Shown: positions 26,701 through 41,700 of the stretch, piece after piece
Layout: each line of letters begins with the position of its first letter
Numbering within the stretch: position 1 is the first letter of the stretch
NCBI GenBank assembly: GCA_948146395.1
Contig: OX411556.1
Location: 32,951,056 to 33,015,055, forward strand
Reading direction: 5' to 3'
DNA from: Fragum whitleyi
Taxonomy: Eukaryota; Mollusca; Bivalvia; Cardiida; Cardiidae
Length of the DNA: 64,000 nt
Translations under genes and position numbers: made by a program
The notes under the pieces: generated by a model
Seen by the model: the letters and a program-made list of their open reading frames with translations, nothing else
The model's database searches: none
Told to the model about the DNA's origin: nothing

Positions 26701-29700
26701 CCTCTTCTTCTTCGGAACCAGGAGCCCTACAGACTTGAAAATTGTCATGGATGATCAGCTCATAGACCTTAATAAAAATAGCTAAAATCATATCTTTTGG
26801 GCTGCCAGGTGCGGAGCACCAGGGGGGAGGGGGTATTACTTTTGTGAAAATTTTGTAATCTTTAACCTTCTTCTTCTTTTGAACCAGGAGCCTGACAGAT
26901 TTGAATATTGGCATGGATGATCAGCATATGGACCTTTATATAAATAGCTAAAATCATGACTGTAGATTCACCAGGTGCGGAGCACCAGGGGGGAGAGGGT
27001 AGTACTTTTGTGAAAATTTTGTTATCTTTGACCTTCTTCTTCTTCTGAACCACAAGCCCTACAGACTTAAAAAATTGGCATGGAGGATCAGCTCATAGAC
27101 CTTAATAAAAATAGCTAAAATCATGACTGTAATGCCGCCAGGTGCAGAGGACCAGGGGGGAGGGGGTAGTACTTTTGTGAAAACTTTGTAACTTTAACCT
27201 TCATCTTCTAATGAACCAGGAGCCCTACAGACTTCAATATTGGCATGGATGATAAGCATATGGATCTAAAATAAAATAGCTAAAATCATGAATGTAGGGC
27301 CACCAGATGCGGAGCATTAGGGGGGAGGGGATAGTATTTTGGATCAAATTTGAAATCTTTAACCTTATTCTTCTCCTGGATTAGGAACCATACAGATTGA
27401 AAATTGTCATGGGTGATCAATATATTGACATTAATTAAAATAGCTAAAATCATGACTGTAGGGTCACCAGGTGCTGAGTGTCTTGGGGAGGGGTTAGTAC
27501 TTTGGATCATTTTTGAAATCTTTAAACTTCTTCTAATGAACCAGGAGTCCTACAGACTTGAAAATTGGTATGGATGATCAGCATAATTATGGACATTAAT
27601 TGAATCAGCTAAAATCATGACTGTAGATTCCCCAGGTGCAGAGCATCTTGGGGGAGGGGGTGCTTTGTTGAGAATTTTGAGTCCCTACAGCCTTTATATT
27701 TGACATGGATTGATCAACTCATTAAAGAAAACTTTAAAAGTCTCAGACTCAGCCTGTATATCTGGCATAGATTAGCTGATCACAGACCTTTTATGAAAAA
27801 AAAATGAAATAAATAATGACCAGGGGAGGAGCAGAGGGGGGAAGGATTATTTCAAATGTTATATGATTGAATAAGTGAAATCTCTTTTTCTGTGGTTGCA
27901 TGGACATACCTAGGTAATGAAGCTTTTTTCTCAGGTGAGCGACCCAGGGCCAACGGCCCTCTTGTTTCATTTGAGGTCATTCGTAAATGTGTTAGTACTC
28001 AGGAATTAAAGAGCTATAATATACTGAATGCACTTTCACATTTAGACAGAATTAACTTTACAGAATGATGTGGTTAACAAACTGATGAATATTAAACAAA
28101 CAAACTGCATAATCTTGTAAATGAAGCAAACATCGCTTGACTGTACAAAATCATTATACTCATTCAAGATCAATGTTGAAGTTTCAAAAAGAAATGACCT
28201 TTATTGGAACCTTTTAATGTATATGTCAAAATTTTTAATTGTCTTTAATTGATTAAAATAAGAACGGAGCTCTGAGAGTACTTTATGGTAAATTTCTCCT
28301 CTTCTAATCATGTTTTGGTCTTTTAGCACTTACAAAAATTACATATAGCAATAAAAGTTATCTGCTGTAGATCTTTTTTTATCTAATACTGGGTCATTTG
28401 AGTAAATTTGATGTGATTCATTTCAAATGAAAGATGAAAAACAGATTAAAAGTATTTTTTGAGAGGTTCTTAATTCTAACATGCTTTTCCATGTTGGAAT
28501 TAAAACTGATGAAATAAATATTATGATCGAGGTATAGGGGTGTATCTTTTGTCAAGGAAAGCAGTGATCTATATCATGTAATTTATTTTCACTGTAAACA
28601 ACTTCACATTTTCATCATAGGCTTGTGGAATATGGATTCTTAGGTAATTTGGATTGTTAGGTAATTGGTTTTTCAGAAGTGGTTTTTTGCTTGTCTCTTG
28701 GGCAGAATTATTATCTTGTGAACTTGTGTATTGACTTTGAATGTGGAGTCAAGATTCAGACCTAGTTTCTTTGAATAATTTAAACATTTCATATTTAATT
28801 AGCTAGTAGTCTATTGTAATTGGTATTTTGAATTGTTTTGTCCATTTAGGGTCTGTCTGTCTGTCTGTTCATGTGTCAATGAATATTCTCAGGAACTATA
28901 GCTGGATTTTCTTTTGACTAATCTTGGCACAATTCTTTTAAAGAATTCTAATTGGTCTAAAATGATTGCTTTTATTTCAAATTTTCATATGGCACTCAGT
29001 AAACTTTCTTAATTGTTTTCGTAGATTTTAAAATTTAAGATTTTAAATTTCAGAGGAATGATCTTTGGGTGACCCTCTGAAGATAAAGTAATTAGTAATT
29101 GACAATCATATGTGGTAAAAGATATTGTGGAAATTGCTTGATGAGTTGTTACTTCTTATTTTCACAATATTTTCTCTAATTTCATGTCATCATGTAAACT
29201 CAGTGGATTGTACAAGGAAAGTTTTGTTTGCAATTAATACCATATTTTCCAGGGAGCCCTTACACTGTCATACTTTTTTCTCCAGGATAGGGATTAATTG
29301 GCCTCAGTAGGCTTGGCTTATCAGTTAGAGTTTATATACAGATGCATCGAGACTGTTCTTTGATGTAGCTTCTCATAATTTATCATTATTACAGACTTCA
29401 TTAATGTCAAAAGTCATTAACCCTGCTGGGATAATGAGCATTACTCCCCAATTGTTTAGAGATGTTTGAAATCCTTACACAAAATTGAAAGACAATGCTT
29501 TGCTTTTTCAGACATTTTAAACCTTGTCATGCTGAATAAATTATGTCTAAAAATTTGCATCAAAAATCAAAGGGCAAAAGGTAATGAAAACACCAACTGT
29601 AGGTCAATAGTTATTTGAAAAACTAAATCTATTGATATTTCTGGTTTTAAAGTGAGAAACAGGTGGTGTGGACTTACATCAGACTGCACATATGTGCAGG

Positions 29701-32700
29701 CTGATGTTTGTCTTTAACTCCTGTCAAAGCAGGAATATTCCGGGTTCAGCATGACAAGGGTTACCTCTGAAACCTTGAAACTCGGTAACAGCTTTATTCT
29801 AGCTGAAACCACAAGAGCTTTAAGAATTGCCGTTTAATGTTCTAGAAGGTCAAAGAACCAGTTCTTAAACTTTTTCACTTTCCCTTCATGCAAAAAGGGA
29901 GCATCTTGGAACTCTGTGACATAAAAAGAATGTAAAAAGAGATTTAATCCAGTAGAGATCATTCAAAGGTCAGATTTTAAACATTCTTATATGGAAAGAT
30001 AGATTAATCTGTAGTTTAAGAAAATGTGCAAAGTGCTTAAAGAATGGACCCCAGTCAAGCTGCACAATATGCGCAGTCTGACTGGGGTCAACACTTTTCT
30101 CACTACCCAGATGGTCCCTTTTTCCTTGAAAGGTCCCATTTACTTTTATAGTTGGTCAGCCAACTTTGTCTGTTGAGCAAGTTGGGCATACAGTGATTAT
30201 TGCTAGGGGTGACTATTGAGTTCAAAATAAGTATCATGATAGTATTGCGATAGTAAAGTTGCTATTGGAATGGTATTGCAATAGTCAGAAAACTATTGCA
30301 ATACTATCACAATAGTTGTTTTTACAGAAAAATTAGATAATAATCAATGTTAAAGTGTCATACTTTTTATTAGGCAGTAACTTTTTTACTGTCCTTGTAA
30401 CTGATGCTGTTAACCTTGTCAATGGCAAGTAAATGATCAAATGAGTTAATTATAAATATTCCCTTAAAAAGAATAGGATTTTATCTCATTTTCTGAAGAA
30501 AACATGCAGAAAGGCATACATTTAGTCCTACTTTCATTTTCATAAAAATTATTGTAAACAATCGATAGTCAGAGGAAGTATTGCGATATTTATTGACTTG
30601 AAAAAATGCTATTGACCTATTGCTATTGCAAGGTAAAATATCACAATACAGTGATAGTTCGACCTATTGTTAAACCTCTAATAATTGCTGTATGGTAAAG
30701 GATTTATCCTAGATCTAAAGGCATGATTAACCTGAAGCCTTGAAGTGGCACCGCCTACCTATTTTGACATGTGAGAAATGTTTGGAAATATTTAGAGGAA
30801 AACAATTAATATCCTAGGGGCAAACAAAGGAACATATGGGGCCACTAAGACATTGGATGGGATGGTTATAATTTCTTAATGACTTACTGTTATTTTCATA
30901 ATGTGAACATGCTTTAAGTTGGTAAAGACCTATACATTTTATAGGGACTTAACCCTTGTCATGCTGAACCTGGAGTATTCCCGCCTTGGAAGGAGCTATA
31001 GACAATCCAAACCACCTGATTTTCCTTTTATGAGACCAGAAAAGCTAGAAAAATTAATTTTCAAAATGAATACCCAATTACATTTAGTGCATCCAGAGCT
31101 TTGAGCACTTTGATTTTATTGCAGTTTTGCAAAGATTTTTTATTCAGCATGACAAGGGTTAAGATCTTTTAGCTCTGGAATGATGAAATGCATTAGGGAC
31201 GCTTGTCTCTCTTTGAATCACTGCAGCACATAACCTGTGATCTAAAAATTTGCTAAAAGAGACAGACTGCAATACAGTTGTGCAGGACCAATATTTTCTG
31301 TCTATGTGTAGGATAGAAAACGAGTGTCGTGGTATATGGGAAATAGACACGAGCGTCAGCGAGTGTCTATTTCCCATATACCGCGGCACTAGATTTTTTA
31401 TTGGACTTGGACCACAATTACTTAACATTGTCTGGATTTTTTTACTCAAACCTTTTTATTGTTCTTTTAAAAAGAAACCACGAATGAATGATATCTGGGC
31501 TTGCCATCTAACAAATTGAAAAAATAAAAACTCTCTTGGATTTAAACATAAGGTCCTGTGTTACAATGCTTAACATTTAGCGTAATTATGTTAAAGAACT
31601 ACCTGCAGTTTTGTCCAGTATCCTTGATATGCCCAGTTACAATTTTCCTTTTGGGGTGTCACTCATATCGATCAATTGTAATGTAGCAATGATAAATAAA
31701 TGGAAATACATTTTGTAACTGTTTGCAAATGAAGTGTTGTTAAGAGTTGGAAAACGAAAAATTAGTTCTTTCTTCATGGAAATTTTTGCCAAATCACTGC
31801 TCCATCCGACGCCACAAGACTGTAACATTTTTCGACCACTGCTCTATTGACCATTATCTTGATTTACCAGAAAATCATAGGTGATTAACTCAAGGTAGTC
31901 TGTTACCCAAGCAGTTTTGACCATAGTATTTTGTTTACTCTGCTGGAACGAGGAGAAATCATTGGCCAGTTCTCAGAATTACTCAACTGTAACATGCAGC
32001 ATGATGCATTTAATAGTCCCAAGGAAGCAATTATCAGATAATCATGGAACCATAAAACTGTCCAGCGAATTTGGGGAAATTTTGGCCAAACTGGCGTCAG
32101 ATTGTGGACTGAAATGTCTCACTAGGGTACAGAGCAGTCTCGGTACAAAGGTGTACAAAGATTTATGAGAGCTGTAATTCCAATTAAATGGTTCTTCTGT
32201 TAGTTCAACTCAGGTGTGAAAATGTGGGATTTTAATTGATATCAGATTACGGCTGTTTAGGTAGATTTAAATGCTATCACATGTTGCCTCAGTCTTACTG
32301 CCCCTCTAACAAACCATTTATCCAAAAATTATTGCCAGATTGTTGTAAAATAATTGTGGCTACTTGAAAGATATGAATCATTTTGATAATAGAGTATGTG
32401 TAGTTAACTAATTCATCCACCCCACCCGCCCCCCCTTCTCGAAAAATGTTTAGTGGGTTATCCCAATTTACTTACTACAGTTTTAAAGTATAAGCCATAG
32501 TTATGACTTACTAACACCCACCAACAATATGAATAAATAAATATTTTCCTTGGTCAATAAAATTTGGCTCAATTATTTTGAAATCTATTTTTATGCCCCC
32601 GTATCGAGAGATCGGGGGCATATTGTTTTACTCATGTCCGTCTGTCTGTATGTCCGTCCATCCGTCTGTCTGTCTGTCTGTCCGTCTGTCCGAAAACTTA

Positions 32701-35700
32701 ACCCGAAAACTTAACATTGCCAATATCTTCAAGCCTATTCAAGATACAAAGCTAATATTTGGCATGATGATAGATCTCAATGATCCGCATCCACTGGTAC
32801 CAAAGTCAAGGTCATGTGACAAGGTCAAGGTCACCTGTCAAGGTCAAACTTTGAAAAAACTTAACACGAAAACTTAACCTTGCCAATATCTTCAAGCCTA
32901 TTCAAGATACAAAGCTAATATTTGGCATGATGATAGATCTCAATGATCTGCATCCACTGGTACCAAAGTCAAGGTAATGTGACAAGGTCAAGGTCATCTG
33001 TGAGGGTCAAACTTTGAAAAAAAATGCCGTGTTGGGGGCATTCATGTTTCACAAACACATCTTGTTCAAGGTAGAAATTTTCAGTCCATAGCCTGTGGTT
33101 GAGCTATCTCACCTTTTTTATATTCTTTGTATTATCAAAATTTAAAATTGAATTAACTTCATTATGTAGCCGGGTTGAGTATAAGTGGTGTTTGTACTGC
33201 CTTGCTGTACAAGCTAGCTTTTATAGCAACATGGTAGAGCACTGGCTTTAGGTCACAGAGGTCCCCGGTTCGAATCCCAACGGAGTCGAATATTTATTCG
33301 CGGGTTAACTTATTCGTGGGTCACAGAGGTCCCGGGTTCGAATCCGGACGGAGTCGAATATTTATTCGCAGGTTACAATTAAGTGTTTGTTTTTTTCTCT
33401 TCAGAAACTCCTCTCATAATAACCTAGCCTTCTGGAAGCAATGTAGAAATGTTGTTATTTTAACACATTCAGATGGAATCAAAGAGAGCCTAGAGCTGAT
33501 CCCTATCTACTACAATAAAGATTCTGTATTTCTGTTGATGTCAGTGTAACAGACAGGATAAATGTGTGAAGATTCTAGCTAATGATATCATCAAAACCTT
33601 TCTGCTATTTTCAAGTACATCCCCCTACACACTTATGATGTAATTCTCTAGGAACTTGAAATCCAAGGGAGTTATTGAAATCCTGATTGTTTTCACATCC
33701 TGCATTGTCACTGAATTTTGTAATCAAGCAATTATTGAATAACATTTATTGAAATGTTTCAGCATTGTTTTTTTATCAAACAAGAGTACTGCAAGCAGAT
33801 GAATGACACGCCCATTTTTCCAGGTAATTGGAATTGTTATCTTTGATACTTTTTTACCTGTGTATAAAAAATAGAACTTCAACTATATCAGAGTTGTACA
33901 TTAGTAATGATGTTCTTGATTTATCTTGGCAAAGACCAGACTGCAATAATAATGAGCAAAAATGTAAGAACTTTATTGCATTTATTCACTTGCAACCATC
34001 CTCAAGCAGGGATCCAAAAAATTTTATCAAGCTCTATATTCAGAATGCAAAAGGCTTTTGAAGTAATTAGAAATGGTTCTCCTTTACACTTGAGTGCACA
34101 AATCAAAGGTCCAGTACAAGACTGTACTAAGTGTTTACATTGTAATACTATGTACATTTAGTACAGTCTTGAGCTGAATCCTCATAATGCAAATTTGGAT
34201 ACTATTTCTAAAAATTTCTGTGGACATTTTCATCTTGCACTCAGGGCTATACCATAAAAAAATTCTAATAGATCACCATACTCAAATAAAACCCCATCAC
34301 CCTTTTTGGAGGTTAAAATGGACACATTTTTACTTGATTTTACAAAGTTTTGGAGCCTCTATAAAAGGTCCATAGCAACAAAATCAAGGTCACTGAAAAT
34401 TCACCAGAGGTTTTAAACACCTTTTGCCATATCAAATGTTAATATTTTGCGCGGATTGTGTTTAACTTTGACCATTTTTTTCACCCTCCTTACAAATATT
34501 GATGGCTGAGCGTCAAACAGTTGTAACTGCCTATAAGTTTCTAGGCAGTTACAACTGTTTTTCACTGAGCAATAGATATGTAGCATAGCCTCTTAGAAAA
34601 GCCCAACCCTTTCTAATGGAAATATGGTGATTCAAACAGAATGCTTTTAACGTAAATTTCATTCCCTTTAAGCTTTCATTTAAAGGATATAAATCACAAA
34701 TTTAAGAAAAAGACTCACAAAATTAATGAAATTTAGCTAATTTCAATGAATTGAAATAAGTTTTCCATAAGAAAGGGTGGGGATCTTCTATTACGGTAGC
34801 CATGGGTAGTCTTATTAGATGAAATATGGTAGTCTAGATTTATAAGTTATTACCCTGTGCAATAAGTTTAGTTCAATGTAGTCATATTTATTGGCTGATG
34901 GCTTTACTGCCTACCAAATATCATTCAGATCCATAAATGTTTTCTCTGCCAGCCTAAGCAATGAAGATTCAATCATCACCCATAATTTCTTCATTCCAAC
35001 ATGGAAATAAAGCACCCACAAACAATGGGAGGAATGACGGGCTATCTATCAGATCTCAACTTCAATGCTTCACCCACATATTGAAATGACAGGGTAATCA
35101 ATGGGTAGCACTGATTGTTATCACCAAACCTTCATGCTTTAAGAAAGCAACATTTTTCAAGCAAATATGAAAGTAGCTTACTAGTATTTCAAGGATTTAA
35201 TGCAATTTTATAAAGTGTCTATTAATACATATATATGTTTAGGCACTTACTTATGGTTTGACCTAAGCTTGTCCACAAGGCTTTGGATTTTAATCTTCAG
35301 GGACCTTTTATAAATATCTTATGATTATTTTTTGTGTTAGTCAAAAATAAAAGTTGCTTTTACAGTAGTAACTAAATATGAAATCCTGCCTATGCATCAT
35401 CTCATTGTAATTGGAATCGTCTTCTAAATATGGTTCCAATGAGATAATGCAAGTCAGAATCCAAATATGAATGAAAACACCAGGTACAATTTGTGATTTG
35501 GACTTACAATTAATTTTTTTTCTTAAGAAGTTTAGTAAAATGAGGTCCTTGGATGAAGTTTAAGTTTATTTCTTTTTTGGAAAAATATTTTGCTGTTTTA
35601 GATGACCATAAAGCTGGTGACCCACAATAATCTAAAAAGTGACGGGCTATCTATCAGATCTCAACTTCAATGCTTCACCTACATATTGAAATGACAGGGT

Positions 35701-38700
35701 AATCAATGGGTAGCACTGATTGTTATCACCAAAGCTTCATGCTTTAAGAAAGGAACATTTTTCAAGCAAACAATAAGGTAGCTAAACTAGTATTTCAAGG
35801 ATTTAATGCAACACTCATTGTCAGTCTGCGAATTCTGACTAGGGTTGTCACTTTAACCCTTTGCTGTTTAATCCCTGCTTTTTACGTACCTGTGATTTTA
35901 TGACTGAGAAAACATTGTGAAAAAAGAAGAAATTGCTTCTGACAAGCAATTACTTCTTTTTCCACACTATTTTCTACCCTACTGAATGGTTATTTTTCAA
36001 ATTAAATCCACTTTAAATTTTCGTCTGCAAAACCTTTGAATTTCGACAGGTCCAAAATGTTATAAAACAGGAAAAGGTTAAGCACTACCAGGATGGTCCC
36101 TTTTCATGTGATGAGTCAGATATATATACATTGTTATTTAGTTTTGCTGAATATCCACAATCCTAACAAAGCTTTCATTTTGCTGAATAAAAAAGAAATA
36201 ACAATAAATTTAAAAAAAAAAAATGTTTGGTTTGTCATCAATTGTTAACTATGATCTTTGATCTTGCAAATATACATTAAATACAGGTTAGGAAAATAAT
36301 AATGAAGTCTGTCAAAGTCATCAACTGATAGATAATTGATAATGTTATCATAACTTATGAAAAAATTGCTGATAGTCATCATAAAACTTTTCCTTCATCA
36401 TTCTCTCATCTTACATAATTGTTGGTTTTATTATGCAGTCAGACTGAAAGTCTGACTTGCATATAGCGGTCGCCGGCAATCGGATCCTCACAACACCGAA
36501 TTCGAATAAATCCATGAGCGTGAAAAAGTAAACCCATTCATGATTTATAGCCCGCGAAAATAGTATCAGACTGAATGCCAGCTGCCTATATTTTTTGTGA
36601 ACAATTCCGATTTCAAAGCCATATTTCCGAATTACATTTTGGACATCAAAAGTCAGGGGGAAAAAAGATTTGTGAACGGCGCCGAAAAGTAAACACGAAA
36701 TCGAAAGTAGTCAGCGACCGTTTTTTAAGGGCGCAGTATACAGTTCCAGTCTAAAAATATTCGAATTGGCCATGGTCAAAAAATGAAATAGTGAAATAAA
36801 CAGCATTTCAAAGGTATTATGAGGAATAAAAAATGTTTTTGTTCACTTAAATCAAATAATAATGCCAGAATGAGCAATTCGAGATTCCAGGTCTCATCCG
36901 TTTCTTCTTTGTTTCATTGATGCAGACTGAAAATTCGAGTACATGGCTGGTAGAGCTAGGCGTCAAAATTTAGCGCAGAATCGTGGGTGGGGTAAGATAT
37001 TCCAAAATAGCTGATAATCGGAATGGATGGGGTATGCCTCTTACAACACTAGTTCAATGCATATTAAATTTGCTTTCTATTCATCATGGTTTTCTTTGTA
37101 AAGAATACTGCATTATGTCTGTGGGGTATCATTGAAATAGCGCCAAATTGCTGAAATTAGGCCCAATTTGTTGTTGACATTAGGACAAGAAATACTTTTA
37201 TGCCATGTATTTGAGGATGTGTCTATGCAAGTCTCTAGTACTGCCCGAGAGCTTTGGACCTAATTAAAGCATAAATGCATTTCGTTTCATTCCAGACTGT
37301 AATTCCAACAGCCTTGGAATAGACTTGTGAAGCCTTGTGTGTCGGCTGCAAGAAATTCTGCTTAGAACTGTATGTTGCCACCTTAACAATTTATGGTGAG
37401 ATTTAGATTTTTTTTTAAATCTCTGAAATTGCAAATTTTGGACTAATTTTGTAATTTTAATGATAATTTTGGAAATAAATGTTACTTTCGGGCTCTTTAA
37501 GGTTCATTTCAGGCTGAAATTCTTGTCCAAAATATGGGTAATTGACAAAAAATCTAATATAAATGTCCGAGACGGTAAAAAATGGGTTATGAGAATTATC
37601 TCTCCCAATCAATGTTTTGGGTTTTTTATCGGCAAGATTGCCCCATATTTATGAAAATTACTTGAAAAGAATGCAAGTTGGCTTGTTCTTGACTGATTTG
37701 GAAAAAAAACCCCAGGGCTTTACCCTTCCCTGCACCCCCCCCCCGCTGCATTTGTAACAATGACAGCCTATCCCCCCCCCCCCCTTTCTCCCCCCCCTTG
37801 ATATTTGTTGATTCTTTATATTTAGTTTTACCTGCAGCTGAAACATTTTCTAATTCAAATACTAGAATATTTGGGTTCTTAATTGTAAATCTGATAATGT
37901 AATAGAGGATATCCCCGGCTCGGATATAGGGAATATTTACAGTTTTACGTATAAGAAGGCATAGTAGAAAACATTTTTTTTTTAAAGAAAAAATTAAATG
38001 TTACAGTTCTGGAGAAGCTAAATTCTATCAATATATACTATAAGTTTATATTTACATCCATTTTGACCACAATAATATGTCTGAACATAACTTTTAATTT
38101 GCTGTTGTCTATTTACCGTAAATCCCGCAAATTAAACGCTGTCTCCAACATAATCAGTTATACAGTAAAGCAACCACAGAATATAGCTCTGAAATTCATC
38201 CTGAAACAAATTTCATCCCAAATACACTAAATCAGATTTAAAAATGATGTCTGGGCTTTCCTCTTTGCAGAAAATGTCAACTATGGTGCTTCGGATTTAA
38301 GGTCTTTATGTGCTGTGAAATGGGGGTAAAATGCGGTATTCCTTTGGGTGGATTGGGGGTGACTTTTTGGCCTTTAAAAACATTTAAAGCTTTTTCGCGA
38401 GGAAATCCTAACACAGAACTGATCGTTTTGATGTCCCATGCCTATATTAAGAAAATGAAACAATTGCCTGTGACATGATATTTTTCTTAAGGGCGCAGTA
38501 TACAGTTCCAGTCTAAAAATATTCGAATTGGCCATGGTCAAAAAATGAAATAGTGAAATAAACAGCATTTCAAAGGTATTATGAGGAATAAAAAATGTTT
38601 TTGTTCACTTAAATCAAATAATAATGCCAGAATGAGCGATTTGAGAATCCAGGTCTCATCCGTTTCTTCTTTGTTTCATTGATGCAGACTGAAAATTCGA

Positions 38701-41700
38701 GTACATGGCTGGTAGAGCTAGGCGTCAAAATTTAGCGCAGAATCGTGGGTGGGGTAAGATATTCCAAAATAGCTGATAATCGGAATGGATGGGGTATGCC
38801 TCTTACAACACTAGTTCAATGCATATTAAATTTGCTTTCTATTCATCATGGTTTTCTTTGTAAAGAATACTGCATTATGTCTGTGGGGTATCATTGAAAT
38901 AGCGCCAAATTGCTGAAATTAGGCCCAATTTGTTGTTGACATTAGGACAAGAAATACTTTTATGCCATGTATTTGAGGATGTGTCTATGCAAGTCTCTAG
39001 TACTGCCCGAGAGCTTTGGACCTAATTAAAGCATAAATGCATTTCGTTTCATTCCAGACTGTAATTCCAACAGCCTTGGAATAGACTTGTGAAGCCTTGT
39101 GTGTCGGCTGCAAGAAATTCTGCTTAGAACTGTATGTTGCCACCTAAAGGGACTCGTGTTTTGGAGTTACTTCCCTTACTCAGATAGGTTTATCGTTTAT
39201 TTTAAAATCCGGTGTTAGGGATCTGCCAAGGCCGCGCGATAAGAACTAAAAAAATGTAGCCTGCGAATACAAATCAAAAGGATGGGCCCTACGTCGCGCC
39301 GAATCTTAAAATACGACATCGACGAAAATCGGACTTCCGCGACGACCTGCCGTTTTGGCCTATTCCCAAATAAAAATCTTTATGGTACCCCGCACAGCGT
39401 TATGATAATCGGCGCTGTATTATCGTTAATCCAATAAATTGGGAACCGTTCTAATTTTACATGTTCCTTTCCTACGAAATAGATCAAGATTAAAGGCGAT
39501 CAAAGACAATTTATAACTTTTTCGCCGGGTCTCCCGAAAATAAGGCAAAAGTAAATATAGAAATAGATTCTAATGAACCCGGGCCGATTTCACTGGGTCC
39601 ACGTCCATATTACACAATCACCGAAGATCAGTCTGTCCCTCTGAAATTTCAGCAGACGAACAAGTGACTTTTGCCGATTTAAAAACCAAAGAAAAGCGGG
39701 GTTTTCTCACCTACCTGCTTGACAGATATTACTGGCTTAAGTATGGTGAGCAACCCAACGATATGACATGTTCGTTGTGAATAAAAAAAGAGAAAAGCAG
39801 AGCTAGATAGTTAACAATATAATGTTGATTTGTTGACTCGAGTGCAATTTTTGGGGTGGTTTTATGTCTGTAGCTATTTTCTGTTAACTCGGCATGAGTA
39901 TTGGCCATAACAGGAGCTATCCCTATTATCAAGGTGGATGACGATGGAAGAAATAATAATTAAGCCCTTATTATTTTTATATTATTATACTGACCTTGCA
40001 GCAAAGCATTGGCCCTCCAAGCAGTGCTCTTTTCATCAAAAGTAAGGACTTTAAGCATGAATAAGGCAATATTTGGGAATGAAAGGTCAGAATAGAAGGC
40101 CAAAGATCTGAAGTGTAGATTTTAGCCTTAGATTTTAGAGAATTTGTTATAATTGAAATATTTCAATACTCAAATATTGTTCCGTCCTGACTGCATTCAG
40201 GCCTTTCAGGCCTTTGATTATTTTAGAAGGTATAATAAATCATAGGCTGTCAGTGCTAGTGCTGTCACATTTATCAGAGTTTTAGTTTGAAATCAACAAA
40301 ATGGGAGCCACAGGACTCAACCAATGGGAGCTTAGGAGTCTTTAGATGAGTATTGGGAGTCCTTGCTTTAGATGAAGACTTTTTTTTCTTTTAAAGCAAT
40401 TATCTAGCTTTTCTGTGCATTAAAAGCTATTGCCTGTTAAGAGGTAAAGAAAGTGTTTGATATCTATATTTACTTGGATCTCAACTTCAGGAAAGAATTG
40501 TAGATTGATTAAAACAGTCTTCAATTCGATTCTGAAGTTGATTCCCAGAGGGCATTTGGGGCTCAAATCAGATTATTTTGAAGGTCCTGACTGCTTATTT
40601 GGGAGTCTCAGACTTGCAAAACCTGCATCCCTAATATATTCATTTGTACAATTTATGATTAAGTAATTGCAGCTTGAAATTGATAGGATTTAACTTTGAA
40701 ATTGGTTTACTTTGGGATTTTAACTTTAACTTGAACAACCTTTGGTTTCACAAAAAAAGCCTTTTGTTCTATTGATATAATGAATTTACTTCTTATAATC
40801 AACTACTTGAATACAAAAGGTTACAAATTACTGTAACTTGAGGAACCTTAGGTTTACTCTTGTCTTGCTGAACCCAGAATATTACTGCTTTGGCAGGAGG
40901 TATAGAAAGAGATACGACTACCTCATTTTCCATTTTATATTAGCTATGTCATGCCAAATTTTATTTTTTTGGCATCCTTCAAATGATGGCAAAAAAGTTC
41001 TTGATATTTTTAATTGGAGAAAATGTTGAACTGCAATGCTCTCTTGTTTATTAATTCATCAGTGACAAGAAACACAGGTAGATTTTGTGCGGTGAGCCGT
41101 GAAATCAACTTTTTACTGTTAAATTCTCATGCCATTTGTTCGAAATAGATAAAACAGGTTTAAATAACTCATTAAGAAAGTTTAAAATTTACCTTTTAAA
41201 CCAAAACTATTGCTTGTCTTTAAACGAAAGATTCATTCAAACATGTACTTTCATAATTGCAGTGGAAGGATCAGGTTAAATTTCGAACATTTTTAGCTCA
41301 CCTGAGCACGAAGTGCTCAAGGTGAGCTATTGTGGTTAGGTGGATGTCCGTCGTGCGTCGTCCGTTGTCCCTCGTCAACATTTGCCTTGTATGCACTCTA
41401 GAGGCCACATTTTTTGCCCGATCAACCTGAAATTTGGTCAGAATGATTGTCTTGATAAAATCTCGGACAAGTTTGAAAATTAGTCAACTTGGGTCAAAAA
41501 CTAGGTCACGGGGTCAAATCTTAGAAAAACCTTGTATGCACTCTAGAGGCCACATTTTTGGCCTGATCAACCTGAAATTTGGTCAGAATGATTGTCTTGA
41601 TAAAATCTCGGACGAGTTTGAAATTGGGTCAAATGTGGTCAAAAACTAGGTAACGGGGTCAAATCTTAGAAAAACCTTGTATGCACTCTAGAGGCCACAT

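Noticed and set aside
26696..27510. Similar minus-strand ORFs ending in 'QAPGSKEEE'-like peptides
   Set aside because: Translations of the 165-base array of the HINE at 26277-27965.
31917..32168. 83-codon plus-strand ORF as a nested intronic gene
   Set aside because: No recognisable domain, no promoter or splice evidence; within chance length for this sequence.
36725..39145. Pair of 659-base direct repeats as LTRs of a retrotransposon
   Set aside because: No TG...CA termini, no primer-binding site after copy 1, no polypurine tract before copy 2, no gag/pol ORF in the 1.1 kb between, and each copy has its own imperfect inverted ends with TTAA.
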